64,000 nucleotides of DNA from Branchinecta lynchi (Eukaryota; Arthropoda; Branchiopoda; Anostraca; Branchinectidae). The position numbers and the translations under genes were made by a program. This document shows positions 31,501 through 41,744 of the stretch, one piece after another. Below the pieces are notes generated by a model that was not told where the DNA came from, did not search any database, and saw only the letters and a list, made by a program, of their open reading frames with translations. The stretch spans positions 5,084,001-5,148,000 of the forward strand of contig JAKZAP010000018.1 of the NCBI GenBank assembly GCA_023053575.1, written 5' to 3'. The first letter of the stretch is position 1; every line of letters begins with the position of its first letter.

Positions 31501-32553
31501 AAACGAACCTGGTTCGTTTTAACCTACCAACTAGGACAATCCTATGATTCGATCCTCGATCTGTTTCATTTATCCACCAAGGTGGTAAAATTCTGAAGTT
31601 CCTTTCGTACAAACTAACCAGGCTCACACCGGTCTGAACTCAGACCACTTAGGGTTTTAAAAGCCGAATATACTCCCTTATTAAGCTACTGCGCTGAACA
31701 GGATCCCTGAACCAACATCGAGGTTATAAGCTTCGTATTCCACCGCAAATCTTTAAAGTTTAACTGAAAACCTAAATTGTTTTTGTATCATTTAACTGAG
31801 TACACTGCATTATTGCATTAAGGGATTTTTTTAATTTCCACTACTTGCTCTAATACGACGTTCAGAAGATCTACGGCCGTCCTACGCGGTACCAAAAAAG
31901 CTTCGTTCCGAGTTTCGCCAAAATTTATAATGATGGTGGTACCTGTCTGTGATATTATCCCAACGTCCGTGTTCTGTTTTTGGTTTTTATTTATATACTA
32001 TAATAGGTCTGTGATGACGAATTGATGATTAACTGTATAGACTATAAAATGTGCATTATACTTGACGTAATACCCAAATTTGGCTTTGCCATGATAGTGG
32101 TTTTTTGAAATAAATTCGTTATTTACTTACTTACTTACTTACTTCCTCACAACGGAACGTATTTTCCTCGAGTATTCAAGCCTCTTTAAGTGAATAAGTG
32201 ATCGGTAACTAGATTGTCCCATCTCAGCCCTTTTCAGTTCAACTTTAAGAGGCACAGTCCTGGATACTATTTAGGATATTAAATAACAACAATACATGTT
32301 TTATCCTTAACAGTCGTTCTCTAATATCCGAGTAACTCATCCCTTTCAACCATATTTACAAGAGTTAAGCTTTTTCACATTAGGGAATGTCAGACATCAT
32401 GAATAGAGAGAGAGTTGGTTTCAAGCAGAATAAACGCACCTAGAGCCCGACTTCAGAAGTTTACCGAAACTAGCTGACATAAGAAGGATCCAGATTAAGA
32501 TTCACTTAACAGGCCTTAAAATTCGATGAAAATGACTAAAATGGCTCTGCTAT
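31501..32553 (+). repeat. Family O fragments around a non-LTR tail (ACTT)n
   Basis: 31750-31900 and 32150-32265 align with the middle and tail of family O (TCATTTAACTGAGTACACTG; GTAACTAGATTGTCCCATC). Between them, about 31925-32145 looks like an inserted non-LTR 3' end: GAAATAAATTCG followed by TTACTTACTTACTTACTTAC. 31501-31750 and 32270-32553 show nothing recognisable. Confidence 0.4.
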
Positions 32554-32740
32554 CACTGTAAAAAGTCTCTCCTACATCGGACTTTAGTAGTTGTGTATCA
32601 CCGAATTCGGATATTTTATTCCGAACTGCGAGAGTTGAAATCCGAATTCGGACAGTTAAAATCCGATGGGGGATTAAACTGATAGAACGCAACATACTGC
32701 AAGTTAAGTTATCTGAAAGTGGAGTTTTTTTTTTTTACAG
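32554..32740. mobile_element. Family D MITE, copy D2 (CACTGTAAAAA ends)
   Basis: Starts CACTGTAAAAAGTCTCTCC and ends in the complement-type GGAGTTTTTTT...TACAG. The interior has an inverted pair around ATCCGAATTCGGA. Same termini as D1 (44061-44221). Confidence 0.55.
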
Positions 32741-32749
32741 TATATTCCC

Positions 32750-35045
32750 AAACAAGAGCTGTAAGCTCATATGGTACTTGTAAGGCTGGGCAAGAGGATA
32801 AGAGTAGGAATTTGAAAATTCGTCGGTCTGTTGTGATCATTTGCAAGCAAAACCCTTGAGATAAAAACGATGATGGACCCTTGGAAATCACGAAAATTTA
32901 TCGTCTGGTAGAAAGTATTTTATTGTTACAATAATCTATATGACTAAGTCCAAAACATGCCAGTGATTCTCAAGAAGAAGGAGTAAACGTGTCCGTAACA
33001 ACTCAAACATAACGACTCAAATCCTGAGTCAGCGCATCTTCGACACCGTTTCTTCGTTTCATCCGCAGGTACCCGGAGATTCTGCATCGGCAGGGAGAGA
33101 TAGTCATCAAGAGTATTGGCTGTGATGATGCGCACTTTCGGGGCGCTGGAAATTCATTTGCAATTAAAACCCTTGAGGCAATAATGATCCTGGGCCCTTT
33201 AGGATCATGAATATATATAGTCTGTTCAAAAGTATTTTTTTTTACTTTTCGGTTACGATGCGCACTTTAAGGGTGCTTGAAATTAATTTCCAAGCAAAGT
33301 CCTTGAGACAAAAATGATCATGAGCTCATGGGGATCATGAAAATGTGGATTGCTTAAAAGTATTTTTTATACTACCCAGTTAAGATGAGTACTTTAAGGA
33401 ATGGTCGGATCTGGGAAGTGACAATTCCGAAGCCAATCTTGTTAAGTCTCTAACTTTCAAACCAAATTTCATCGTCCTAGCACATTTGGAAGTACTTTAA
33501 ATCGCGATCACCGGAATCCCCCCCCCCCCCACCCTCCCGTTCCCCCCAAAGTGCCCGAATCCGGTCCGGTTCTGAATTTATCTAGGGTTTATGCTGGTTC
33601 TTCGCAACAAGTGTCATTCCAATCGCTACACTCAAAGTGTGTCACAAAATGTCCCCCACCCCCCCGACTCCCTTATATTGATCGGGTCCTCTCCGCGCTT
33701 GAAACTGGACATCTGAGACATGAATTCTTCCCGAATATCAAGTTTCATGGAGATCCGATCGCCAGTTCAAAAGTTCCAAAGGCTCACCCGTTCCAAAAGT
33801 TGGACATATCTCAAGATTCCGAATTCCCACTCCCTCCGCTCCCCCCACGATGGTCAAATCGGAGAAACGACTGTTCTTAAGTTAGAATTGTCGAGTCCCT
33901 GATATGCCTTCCCAGCTTCATCGTCCTAGCACATGTGTAAACATCTTAACTCGGGATAAGCGGAATTTCGGAACCTTCCCTCCAACTCACCCCACAGTGT
34001 TCGGATCTAGTCCGGCCGTGTCAACTATGTATCTATGGCTTGTGCTTGTTCTTCCCACCAAATTTCATCCCGGTCTGTCCACTATGAATGTGTCACACGA
34101 TTTCCGGACCCATTCCGGACTTGACGTGTGAAGTCTGAGACACGAGCTCTTTCCAAATATCTAATTTCATTACTATCCGATTCCCCGATCAAAAGTTAGA
34201 CATACGTCACTATTCCGGATCCGCCTCCCTCCACTCCCCTCACGGTGCTCAGATCGGGAAACTGACCATTTCCAAGCTATATTTGGTCGGGTCCCTAATT
34301 AGGGTTCTAAATAAAAATTGATTGATTGATAATACGCCTGCCAACTTTCATCGTCCTAGCATTTCTGGAAGTACCCTAACTCGAGAACAGTGGCCTGACA
34401 GACCGACGAGCAGATAGACAGACCGAAAAGTGATTGGTATAAGAGCCTCGTTTTTGTTGCAATAGCGCTGCCGCATCGCTGCAGCAGCACTTCTTTACTT
34501 TTGCACAATATGCGTTTTTAGATTCACTTTCTTCTTGGTTGAAGCGGCAGCACTGCAGCACCTTGCAGGGAGGCAAGAGCCTCGATGCCTCGTTTTTGTT
34601 GCAATAGCGCTGCCGCATCGCTGCTCCAGCACTTCTTTGCTTTTGCATAATATGTGTTTTTGGATTAACTTTCTTCTTGGTTGAAGCGGCAGCGCTGCAG
34701 CATCTTGCAGGGAAGCACGGACTTGGTCGGGGAGCAAGTCCGTGATCCTCGAGAAGCGCTGCCGTCTTCCTCGGAAGCGCTGCAGTGCAAAAACGGATGT
34801 AGAAAAAATCAGTCCGGAATCGGCCGAGAAGTGGACCTGCAGCATGCAACAAAAACGAGGCTATGGACTTGGTCGGTGAGCAAGCCCGTGATTCTCGAGA
34901 AGCGCTGCCGTCTTCCTCGTCAGCACTGCAGTGCAAAAACGGATGTAGAAAGAATGAGTCCAGAATCGGCCGAGAAGTGGACCTGCAGCATGCAACAAAA
35001 AGGAGGCTAAGGTAACTTGAGCGAAACTGCAAGTTTCATAAAAAC
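32750..35045 (+). mobile_element. Family A element (A-e), with MITE V inserted near its 3' end
   Basis: 5' end AACAAGAGCTGTAAGCTCAT (other copies AACAAGAGCTACGAGCTCAT). Body as in A-d; the tandem modules include CATCGTCCTAGCACAT and CACTCCCCTCACGGTGCTC. The 3' GACAGACCG tract and AAAAGTGATTGGTATA lead into the terminal stem-loop, which is split by MITE V (34444-35008). ACTTGAGCGAAACTGCAAGT resumes at 35013. A (GATT)n run at about 34318-34330 marks another small insertion. Confidence 0.55.
34444..35008. mobile_element. MITE V: both halves tandemly duplicated, 3-bp TSD AAG
   Basis: Ends AGCCTCGTTTTTGTTGCA and the complement of TGCAACAAAAAGGAGGCT; AAG flanks both sides (34441-34443, 35009-35011). 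The left half (about 142 bp) occurs twice in tandem, with GCCTCGTTTTTGTTGC at 34445 and 34587. The right half (about 146 bp) also occurs twice, with GGACTTGGTCGG at 34719 and 34865, each ending in TGCAACAAAAA-GAGGC. The layout is therefore left-left-right-right. The 218-codon minus frame spanning it is repeat-derived and not a gene. Confidence 0.75.
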
Positions 35046-35184
35046 GATTTTTACTCTGAGTGAAAGATCTGTCAAAATCTATGTAATTGCAAATATTCAG
35101 GATCAACAACTGCACCAAATTCGTCTGACTGTTAATTCTACTCCTACTCTCTACTCCTATTTCGACATTAATACGACCTCAGAA

Positions 35185-35640
35185 AAACTGAACTACTCTC
35201 GAACTTCCGGTGCTGGCGGATTTCGGGAAAACTACGTGTCAGGCAAAAATTAAACTTCATAAATGGATTCGGAATGTTTCTTACCCTTATGTCGAAAATC
35301 TATCGACTTCATAAATCGATCTTTTTCCTAACAAGGCAATTTGCGATTTTGACCGGATTCCACGAGAAAATAAGTTTCAGATATGGACTCTGTATGCATC
35401 CGTACCTAAATATCGATTGTCACATTAGTTTAACAAAATATTATTTTCACCCCTTATTTTTAAGCCCCTCTCCCGCCCTTAAATATGGGGCTATAAGGTC
35501 CATCTATGACCAAAAGAATACTCATACCAAGTTATGGAAAATATCTCAAGCCTTCGAGAGTTTTCGACGGACGGACTGACACTCGGTCAGACGGACAAAC
35601 GGAAGAACAAACTTTACGAAGTCATAGGTGTCCCGTCACT
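35185..35640 (+). mobile_element. Family L fragment (L6)
   Basis: Decayed L units (ACTTCCGGTGCTGGCGGATT, TTTGACCGGATTCCACG), then the L 3' module: AAATATGGGGCTATAAGGTC, CGAGAGTTTTCGACGG, ACGAAGTCATAGGTGTCCC. The terminal palindrome is lost. 35046-35184 shows nothing recognisable. Confidence 0.5.
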
Positions 35641-35824
35641 AAAGTTTAGTGCCCCCCGAAAACAACGTCCTCGATGAAATCCGAACTAAGTGCGCAGTCT
35701 AACTGTGAATTTGGTCTTGTCGGGATGCCATCCATACTTCCAATGTCACTACGAGAGCCTATTGCGAAAAAAAAACATCCCTCAAAATAGTCAAAATAAT
35801 TCACATAGACAGAAATAAGCTGGC

Positions 35825-36210
35825 TTTTCAGTTCAACTTAAAGTTCAACTGAAAAGCCAGCTTACTTTTTTGTCATTTAACTGAATACACTGAATTACTG
35901 GGATTCTGCTGAGGGATTTTTTATTTTCCATCATCTGCCCTAGTTGGTGAGCTTGGTGAAGACTGCTTAGTGCATGAACAAAAAAAAAAATCACAAATTT
36001 TTCTCGTAAGGCATACAACACAGATACAAGCGCATAGAGGTATAACAAATCACACGGAAATTCCACTATTTGAAACGCGATTTTTGTGAATAGCGGAACA
36101 ACGAAGTAACGCATTTTCAGCGGATCTTCAAGCCAATTCAAGTGAATACATGATGGGTAACTAGATTGTCGTATCCCAGCCCTTTTCGATTATATTTTAA
36201 GGTAGTTTAG
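35825..36210 (+). repeat. Dispersed repeat O, copy 3
   Basis: Same order of blocks as at 29547-29915. It opens with a short perfect inverted repeat, AGCTGGCTTTTCAGTT and AACTGAAAAGCCAGCT (35818-35863). No coding signal. Confidence 0.5.
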
Positions 36211-37439
36211 TAATGAGAAAGGGTATTAGCTAATATATCCCATCCTAAAAATCTTAAGTTTCTCAAAGTTTTCTTTTTTTCAAAACCCAGTTTCTCAAAA
36301 CTCAAAACTACTGTTTGCTTGGAACACTGGAATATTGACCGAAAGGAAAGTGCTTCGCATCTAACCAACAAGAAAATCTGGAAAACTTTTCCAGAGCTTG
36401 TGGAAACATGCCGGAAACATCCTAAGCGTAATTACTCAGCAATTACGTAAGCAAGTAAACAAAGAGAACCGCGAACTTCAACAAACCATGCCAGCCTTTT
36501 TGCCACGAGGGCAATATCCTGGGAGTATCTGCTTTAAAAGAGAGAATATGCCGAAGAAAACAAAAATGCAGCAATACACCAGTTTCTTCTTTGACACGAT
36601 AAGAACAAATAATTTCGTCCCCTGTTACGATTCTCTAATATAAGACATTCCTTTCAACCAAATTTCCAAAATTTTATCTTCCGTGCATTGTTGGGTCCAA
36701 TGTGCCTTATACACTGCACTTTTAAAGGACACCTGAATAAAGAGTACCAAGTATCATCCCTATCTGTCTGACTTCCGTTACCATTGCCTGCAGAAAACCC
36801 AATCTAAATACGAAATAGTGTTTCCAAGCTATGATTTTTGCTCCATTTTGCATCTGTCCTTATTTCAGTGCCAAACAATTTTAGAAATGACCAAATGTCT
36901 CCAATCAACCCTTCTTCTGGAATATTTTTTAACCAGTTAAGCCCAAACGTATATCTAGAAGAAATTCCAATACGATCCGGCCAGCGCTGTAAAATATTTG
37001 AATGAGTTGCGCTTTTTGTCTTGTAGTCTGCATGTGCAAACCTCCAGAAACGAACATCCCTATTTGAAAACGTCACGCTCACGAGAAGAATGCTCTCCGT
37101 GGCCATGTCTGTAAATGCATTCTCAATGGTGTGTTCAAGTATGGTTTCATTGTTCAGGTGTCCTTTAAGCAGATTAGTTCCTGAAAGTCCACTGATGCTT
37201 CATTATAAACATCTGTAACAGAAGAGTTTGTCATCTTCGTGAATCCCGGCCGATTTTCAAAGGAGTTACGTAAGATAAAATATCGGAATAGAAACTGTCT
37301 CGACTGCGACTCCTTGCTTATTCTGCCTTTTATAATTTACTTAGCTCCTATATGGATTTATAAGCTTCTAAAATCCCCACCTTTTCCATTGTTTCGATTC
37401 GTTAACTACGATTTTTAGCGCTTTTCGGCCTTGCCAAGT
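36211..37439. other. Unassigned; 100-codon minus-strand open frame
   Basis: The frame 36804-37106 (-) gives a non-repetitive, mixed-composition peptide (RDVRFWRFAHADYKTKSATH, SSRYTFGLNWLKNIPEEG). It looks more protein-like than most frames here, but I recognise no family, and splice signals cannot be judged. The remainder shows no repeat family. Confidence 0.2.
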
Positions 37440-37760
37440 TTCCCCGTCACCCACGAAAAGTTTGCCGGAATCTCAACGTCCGCTGACAACTCTTTCACAC
37501 ATAAGGATGTGATAATCTTCCGTTTATTACTTCTTTTATTTGCTTAGTTTTCCCACTTTTTAACCAAGGCATGTGCAGTTTTCAAATGTTTTGCGCCCAG
37601 CCGCCGCGTCGGAGGGCAGGAAGGCTGGATATAGTCGAAAAGCGCTGACAAGAGAATCGCTAGTTTCAGGTGGAAAGTAATGGTGTTTCCAAAAACATTT
37701 TTTGTTATTAATTTCATAGGGAAAAGATCATTTCTAATAAGAGTTATGCTTTAAGAGTTG
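37440..37760 (+). repeat. Dispersed repeat P, copy 2
   Basis: Order of blocks as at 14060-14370: TTCAAATGTTTTGCGCC, GTCGAAAAGCGCTGACAAG, a TTTCTAATAAGAGTTATG right end. Diverged; function unknown. Confidence 0.35.
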
Positions 37761-38568
37761 GTAGGGCGATGGTAGCTTTTAAAAGGCTTTACCGGCAAAC
37801 AGCCACTGTAATCGGTAATGTATTCAATCTGAGCGGCACAGCAGTTTCGAAAAGGCCAATTTCCAGAATAATCCAATTGCTGTCACATGAAACTTACTTG
37901 AACGGAAATTTCCAGACATGCCATTCCCATCTCGATGGAGATGAACACGGATGTCCCACGAAGGGCCAAGTTAATTATTCAGTAGCTGGCTCATGAATGT
38001 TGCGTCCAAAGTTCCGGCAGGAATAATGTCGTAATAGATAATTATATTGTTCCGTGGGGTTGGCCAAGAACTTTGGCCGAGACTCAGGACAGAAATGGTC
38101 CAATGTCTCAGTCCCCCAAAGGACAAATGATGGAAAGCCATCACTCTATACACAATTGATGAACACGACACGCGGTATACTACGGTTATCGCGTTCTTCT
38201 CGATTCAGGAGTTGTTGCAGGATGCTGGACAACTCCTTCAGTCGAGCTTTTCTAAGAATAGCATGATTGGTTGATTTTGGTACGACGGCATGGTTTCGCA
38301 CTTATTGTTTGTTGTTGTTATTTTTTTCTTTGCTTTCTTCCTTCATTTCTTTTTGTTTCAGTTTTCTTCTCTTTTTTTGAAAAGTATGTGAAATTAATGT
38401 AAAGTTATTTTTTTTTTTTTTACTTACTGCCCCCAATTCGGACTTTCCTGCAGTCAGAAGTATCAGGTACGTTTATAACGGATGTTAAGTGGGTTAAAAA
38501 GGTGTGTTCATGTAGTTTAGCATGTAAAAGTTGGTTTGTATAATAAAGAGTATTAAACTAAACTTTAA
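37761..38568. other. Unassigned sequence
   Basis: T-rich tract at about 38407-38421. No recognisable frames or repeat-family members. Confidence 0.3.
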
Positions 38569-38569
38569 A

Positions 38570-39993
38570 AACAAGAGCTACGAGCTCATATGGCACTTGT
38601 TACGAGTAGGTGAGGCACGAGGTCTTTCCAAATATCAAGTTTCATTAAGATCCGATCACACGTTCAAAGTTATAAATACCTCAGGATTCCGGATTCCCCT
38701 CCCTCCACTCCCCCCACAGTGCCCGAATCGGCTCGGTTATGTCAATGATGTATCTAGTGTTTGCTAGGTGTCTTCACACCAAGTATCATCTCGATCCCTC
38801 CACTCATAGCGTTTTCCAAGATTTCCGGTTGCCCCCTCCAGCTCCACACAAACGTCACCGGATCCGGTCCGGATTTTAAGTGGGTCGTCTGAGGCAGGAG
38901 GTCTTCCCAAATATCAAGTTTCATCGAGATCTGATCACCCGTTCAAAAGTTATAAATACCTCAAGATTCCGGATTCCCCCTTCCTCCACTACCCCCACAG
39001 TGCCCGAATCGACTCGGTTATGTCAACGATGTATCTAGTGTTTGCTAGGTGTCTTCCCACCAAGTTTCCTCTCGATCCCTCCACTCATAGCGTTTCCCAA
39101 GATTTCCGGTTGCCCCCTCCAGCTCCCCCCAAAAGTGGGTCGTCTGAGGCATGAGGTCTTTCCAAATATCAAGGTCCATCGAGATCCGATCACCCGTTCA
39201 AAAGTTATAAATACCTCAAGATTCCGGATTCCCCCTCCCTCCACTCCCCTCACGGTGCTCGGATGGAGGAAGTGACTATTTCCAACCTTATCATTTGAGG
39301 TCCCTGATATGCCTGCCAAGTTTTATCGTCCTAGCTTATGTGGAAGTGCCCGAACTAGCTTGTCCGGATTTGAAACTGAATATCCGAAACACTTGTCCTT
39401 GACACATGTCAAGTTTCACACATGTTCGATTACCTTTCCAAAGTTATGCACGTTAATAGTTTCCGGATTTCCCATCCCTCCACTATGATCGGATCTGGAA
39501 AGTGATTATTTCCAAGTTAATGTGGTCGGTTCCCTGATATTCCTGCCAAGTTTCATTGTCCTAGCTTATGTGGAAGCGTTGCAGTAGATTTGTTTAATTT
39601 AACCACATTAGTTTTGACCACTTGGTCTTACTTTAATAAACCATATATAGTCCTGCATTCGCTCGCGAATACATGAAGTCCTGACGCAGTGGTAGAACAC
39701 TGGCTTCATTACTAGAGGTCCGTGGTTCGATCCCGCATTTGGGCAGCGCTCTTTTTGCTACGTTTCACTCCGCTTTTGCTTTATAGTCTCCGGACTCCCG
39801 GATCCGGGGTAGGTAGGATTGGGGAAATGATTATTTGTAAGTTGATCTGGTCGGGTCCCTGATCTGCCTGCCAAGTTTCATCGTCCTAGCTGATCTGGAA
39901 GTGCCCGAACTAGCAAAACCGGGACCGACAGACCGACTGACGGACAGAAATTACAAATGCTATATGGCACTTGGCCGAAGGACAAGTGCCATA
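38570..39993 (+). mobile_element. Family A element (A-a), complete ends, internal 281-bp tandem units
   Basis: 5' terminus AACAAGAGCTACGAGCTCAT, with a GAGCT-ACG-AGCTC palindrome, then ATGGCACTTGT. The body is two tandem units with period 281 (GATGTATCTAGTGTTTGCTA at 38747 and 39028), each with CAAGTTTCATCGAGATC and CGTTCAAAAGTTATAAATAC. The 3' end is a GACAGACCGACTGACGGACA tract, then the stem-loop TATGGCACTTG-(9 nt)-CAAGTGCCATA at 39963-39993. About 39575-39785 is an insertion with tRNA-like boxes. No ORF. Confidence 0.7.
39676..39751 (+). ncRNA. tRNA-like A and B boxes (SINE head or decayed tRNA)
   Basis: TGACGCAGTGGTAGAACAC fits a pol III A box (D-arm) and, about 35 bases on, GTGGTTCGATCCCGC fits a B box (T-arm with TTCGATC loop and 4-5 paired bases). 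The acceptor arm does not pair (3' strand TTTGGGC without a 5' partner) and the anticodon stem is broken, so this is not a functional tRNA. A tRNA-derived SINE head inserted in the A element is the best reading. Confidence 0.45.
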
Positions 39994-40149
39994 AAGAATA
40001 GCCTCTATTCGTTGCCTCGTCCAAGCTGAGCCATCTTGAACAAAATGTATATTCGTCTCCTTGTTTATTCCACAGTGGATTCATCAAATGTCATAGGCTG
40101 AAACGAACGAATCTGGAATACCATATTGTGTCTCAGTAGAATACGCGGG

Positions 40150-40360
40150 TCACTGTCACTAGCTCTACCCGTCAATTCGTCCACCTGTCAATACGTCCAC
40201 TCCTAAAATCCACCGATTCATCCAGTCGTCGATTCGCCCTGCCATTGATTTTTCTGACCGCTGATTCGCCTACTCGCTGATTCGCGCACCGGACGATTCG
40301 TCCACCCGTCAATTCATCTAAAGTCCTGTCGCTTAAGCGTCGATTCGCCCACTTCTTTGG
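40150..40360. repeat. Array F of a 14-16 bp motif
   Basis: About a dozen degenerate units of the type TCGATTCGCCCAC/GTCAATTCGTCCACC in tandem. Layout and unit length recall the subterminal arrays of elements S and T, but I found no inverted partner array nearby, so it is probably one arm of a broken element. Flanking 39994-40149 and 40361-40900 show nothing recognisable. Confidence 0.45.
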
Positions 40361-40899
40361 CCCTCCGGATACACCTTTAACCCCGGACGCTATGCGGAAA
40401 ACGCTGTACTTTTTTGTATTCTTTTAACTTCGATTCTTTGAGGACCTTTATAAAAATAACATGCATTATAAACTTTGCTCACTTCAAACGTGCCCTTTTT
40501 GCTTCTACTTTTCCACAAAGCGGAACCATTTTTTCGCCAGTACCCCTAATGTCCGGTACCATTCCTCTCTACGACCTAGCGTCTTAATCGCAAAGGACTG
40601 AGGGGGTCAGATCCACTCAAAGCATCTCTCAAAGACTTCTATGCCATTCGTATTTCTCCAGACTGCAGGTTCATTTATTCCAGTAACAGCCTGGAGAGGC
40701 ACCTTCCCAAGAAAAGCCGAAACGAGCATTCTGGCTGACATTTTCCGTTTTCAATCATTTTTAATATACTCTGATTTCTACTTCTCCAGTGGAAATAAAA
40801 ATGGCCTAAAGCGGCAGCACTACCTTCAGCTTCCACACATCGAGGTATCTGGCCATTCCGTATAGTCAAGTCAAGCCTTCCGCGTTTCCATGATAATGA

Positions 40900-41260
40900 T
40901 GATTATTCAAATAATGTCTACAAGGGATACGTCAGCTATGGTGGTTAATCAGCGATATCTCGGCCCTTCTTGGCAAGGTTCCTCGTCAGGCTGTCAATCT
41001 GTCAGGCTGTCAATACCACTGGTGTTTGAAAGTAATTTGCCCGACTAATATATTTATAGTCGGTAGGAGCTTAAGTTGTTTATTACAAGTTTGTTTTCTT
41101 CCCCGACGTTGACCCTGAAGATTGAAAGCCCGACGATGACCCTTGCCAAGAAGGGCCGAAACATCGCTGATGAACCATCATAGCCGCATCCGTAGTATAC
41201 ATTATTTGAAAACATGTTTCAAAGTCAGCTTGGGGTCAAGGAACATTTAATGATGATTAT
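40900..41260. mobile_element. Inverted pair of J elements with two hammerhead-like cores
   Basis: The minus-strand copy (core 40930-40997) reads CAGCCTGACGAGGAACCTTG, AAGGGCCGAGATATCGCTGA, then CATAGCTGACGTATCC. The plus-strand copy (core 41125-41186) reads AAGCCCGACGATGACCC, AAGGGCCGAAACATCGCTGA, CATAGCCGCATCC. Both end outward in an ACATTATTTGAA block, so the pair is head to head like the copies at 2601-2848 and 48355-48480. Between them about 120 bp of unrelated sequence. Confidence 0.6.
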
Positions 41261-41280
41261 CATGATAACATTCTTCAGCA

Positions 41281-41573
41281 ATTCCGAGATCCACCCTACT
41301 TACCATATTTACTACGCATGACGTCACGAATTTTGACTTCTTGGTGTCAAGGCTGAAACGCACTTTTCTATTTTCGGGAAAATATTGCCACGGGTAATCA
41401 GGCCAATCACGTCACAGAGGTTCGTGCTTACCACGCTTTCTACGCTCTTGAGTGGGGTAAGCAAGTAGTTATTATTTCGGGAATAATGGAACGGTCAGCG
41501 TAGTAATTGTTGACAAGGTTGGAACAAAAACAGTAATTAATAGTTCTACTGTTAAAAGGGTGGAAAACGCTCT
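41281..41573 (-). mobile_element. Family E MITE with CRE palindrome, copy E4
   Basis: Left end TCCACCCTACTTACC, right end AGGGTGGAAAACGCTC; GCATGACGTCACG near the left end. Diverged but complete. Same orientation as E2. Confidence 0.7.
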
Positions 41574-41744
41574 AAACCGTTCTTCCTTTTTCTTCCCGCA
41601 GCATTCATTTGCATATTTATTGTGTCTCTCATTTTCTTGCCTCTATGACACCCTTTCTTTATGTCTTTATGTTTATTTATGTGCTTCTCCTTCCCAATAA
41701 ATGTCAAAGAAAAGAGATGGCTGGAATCCGGCAAAACCTGGAAG

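Noticed and set aside
34376..35032. 218-codon minus-strand open frame, the second longest in the window
   Set aside because: It runs through the four tandem half-units of MITE V, with the same peptide pieces repeated; coding potential is a by-product of GC-richer repeats.
36804..37106. 100-codon minus-strand frame as a gene
   Set aside because: Composition is protein-like but no family, splice context or repeat support; kept only as a note in the unassigned interval.
40150..40360. CRISPR-like look of regularly spaced short repeats (also in element S)
   Set aside because: Units are degenerate, adjacent and without unique spacers, in a eukaryotic transposon context.
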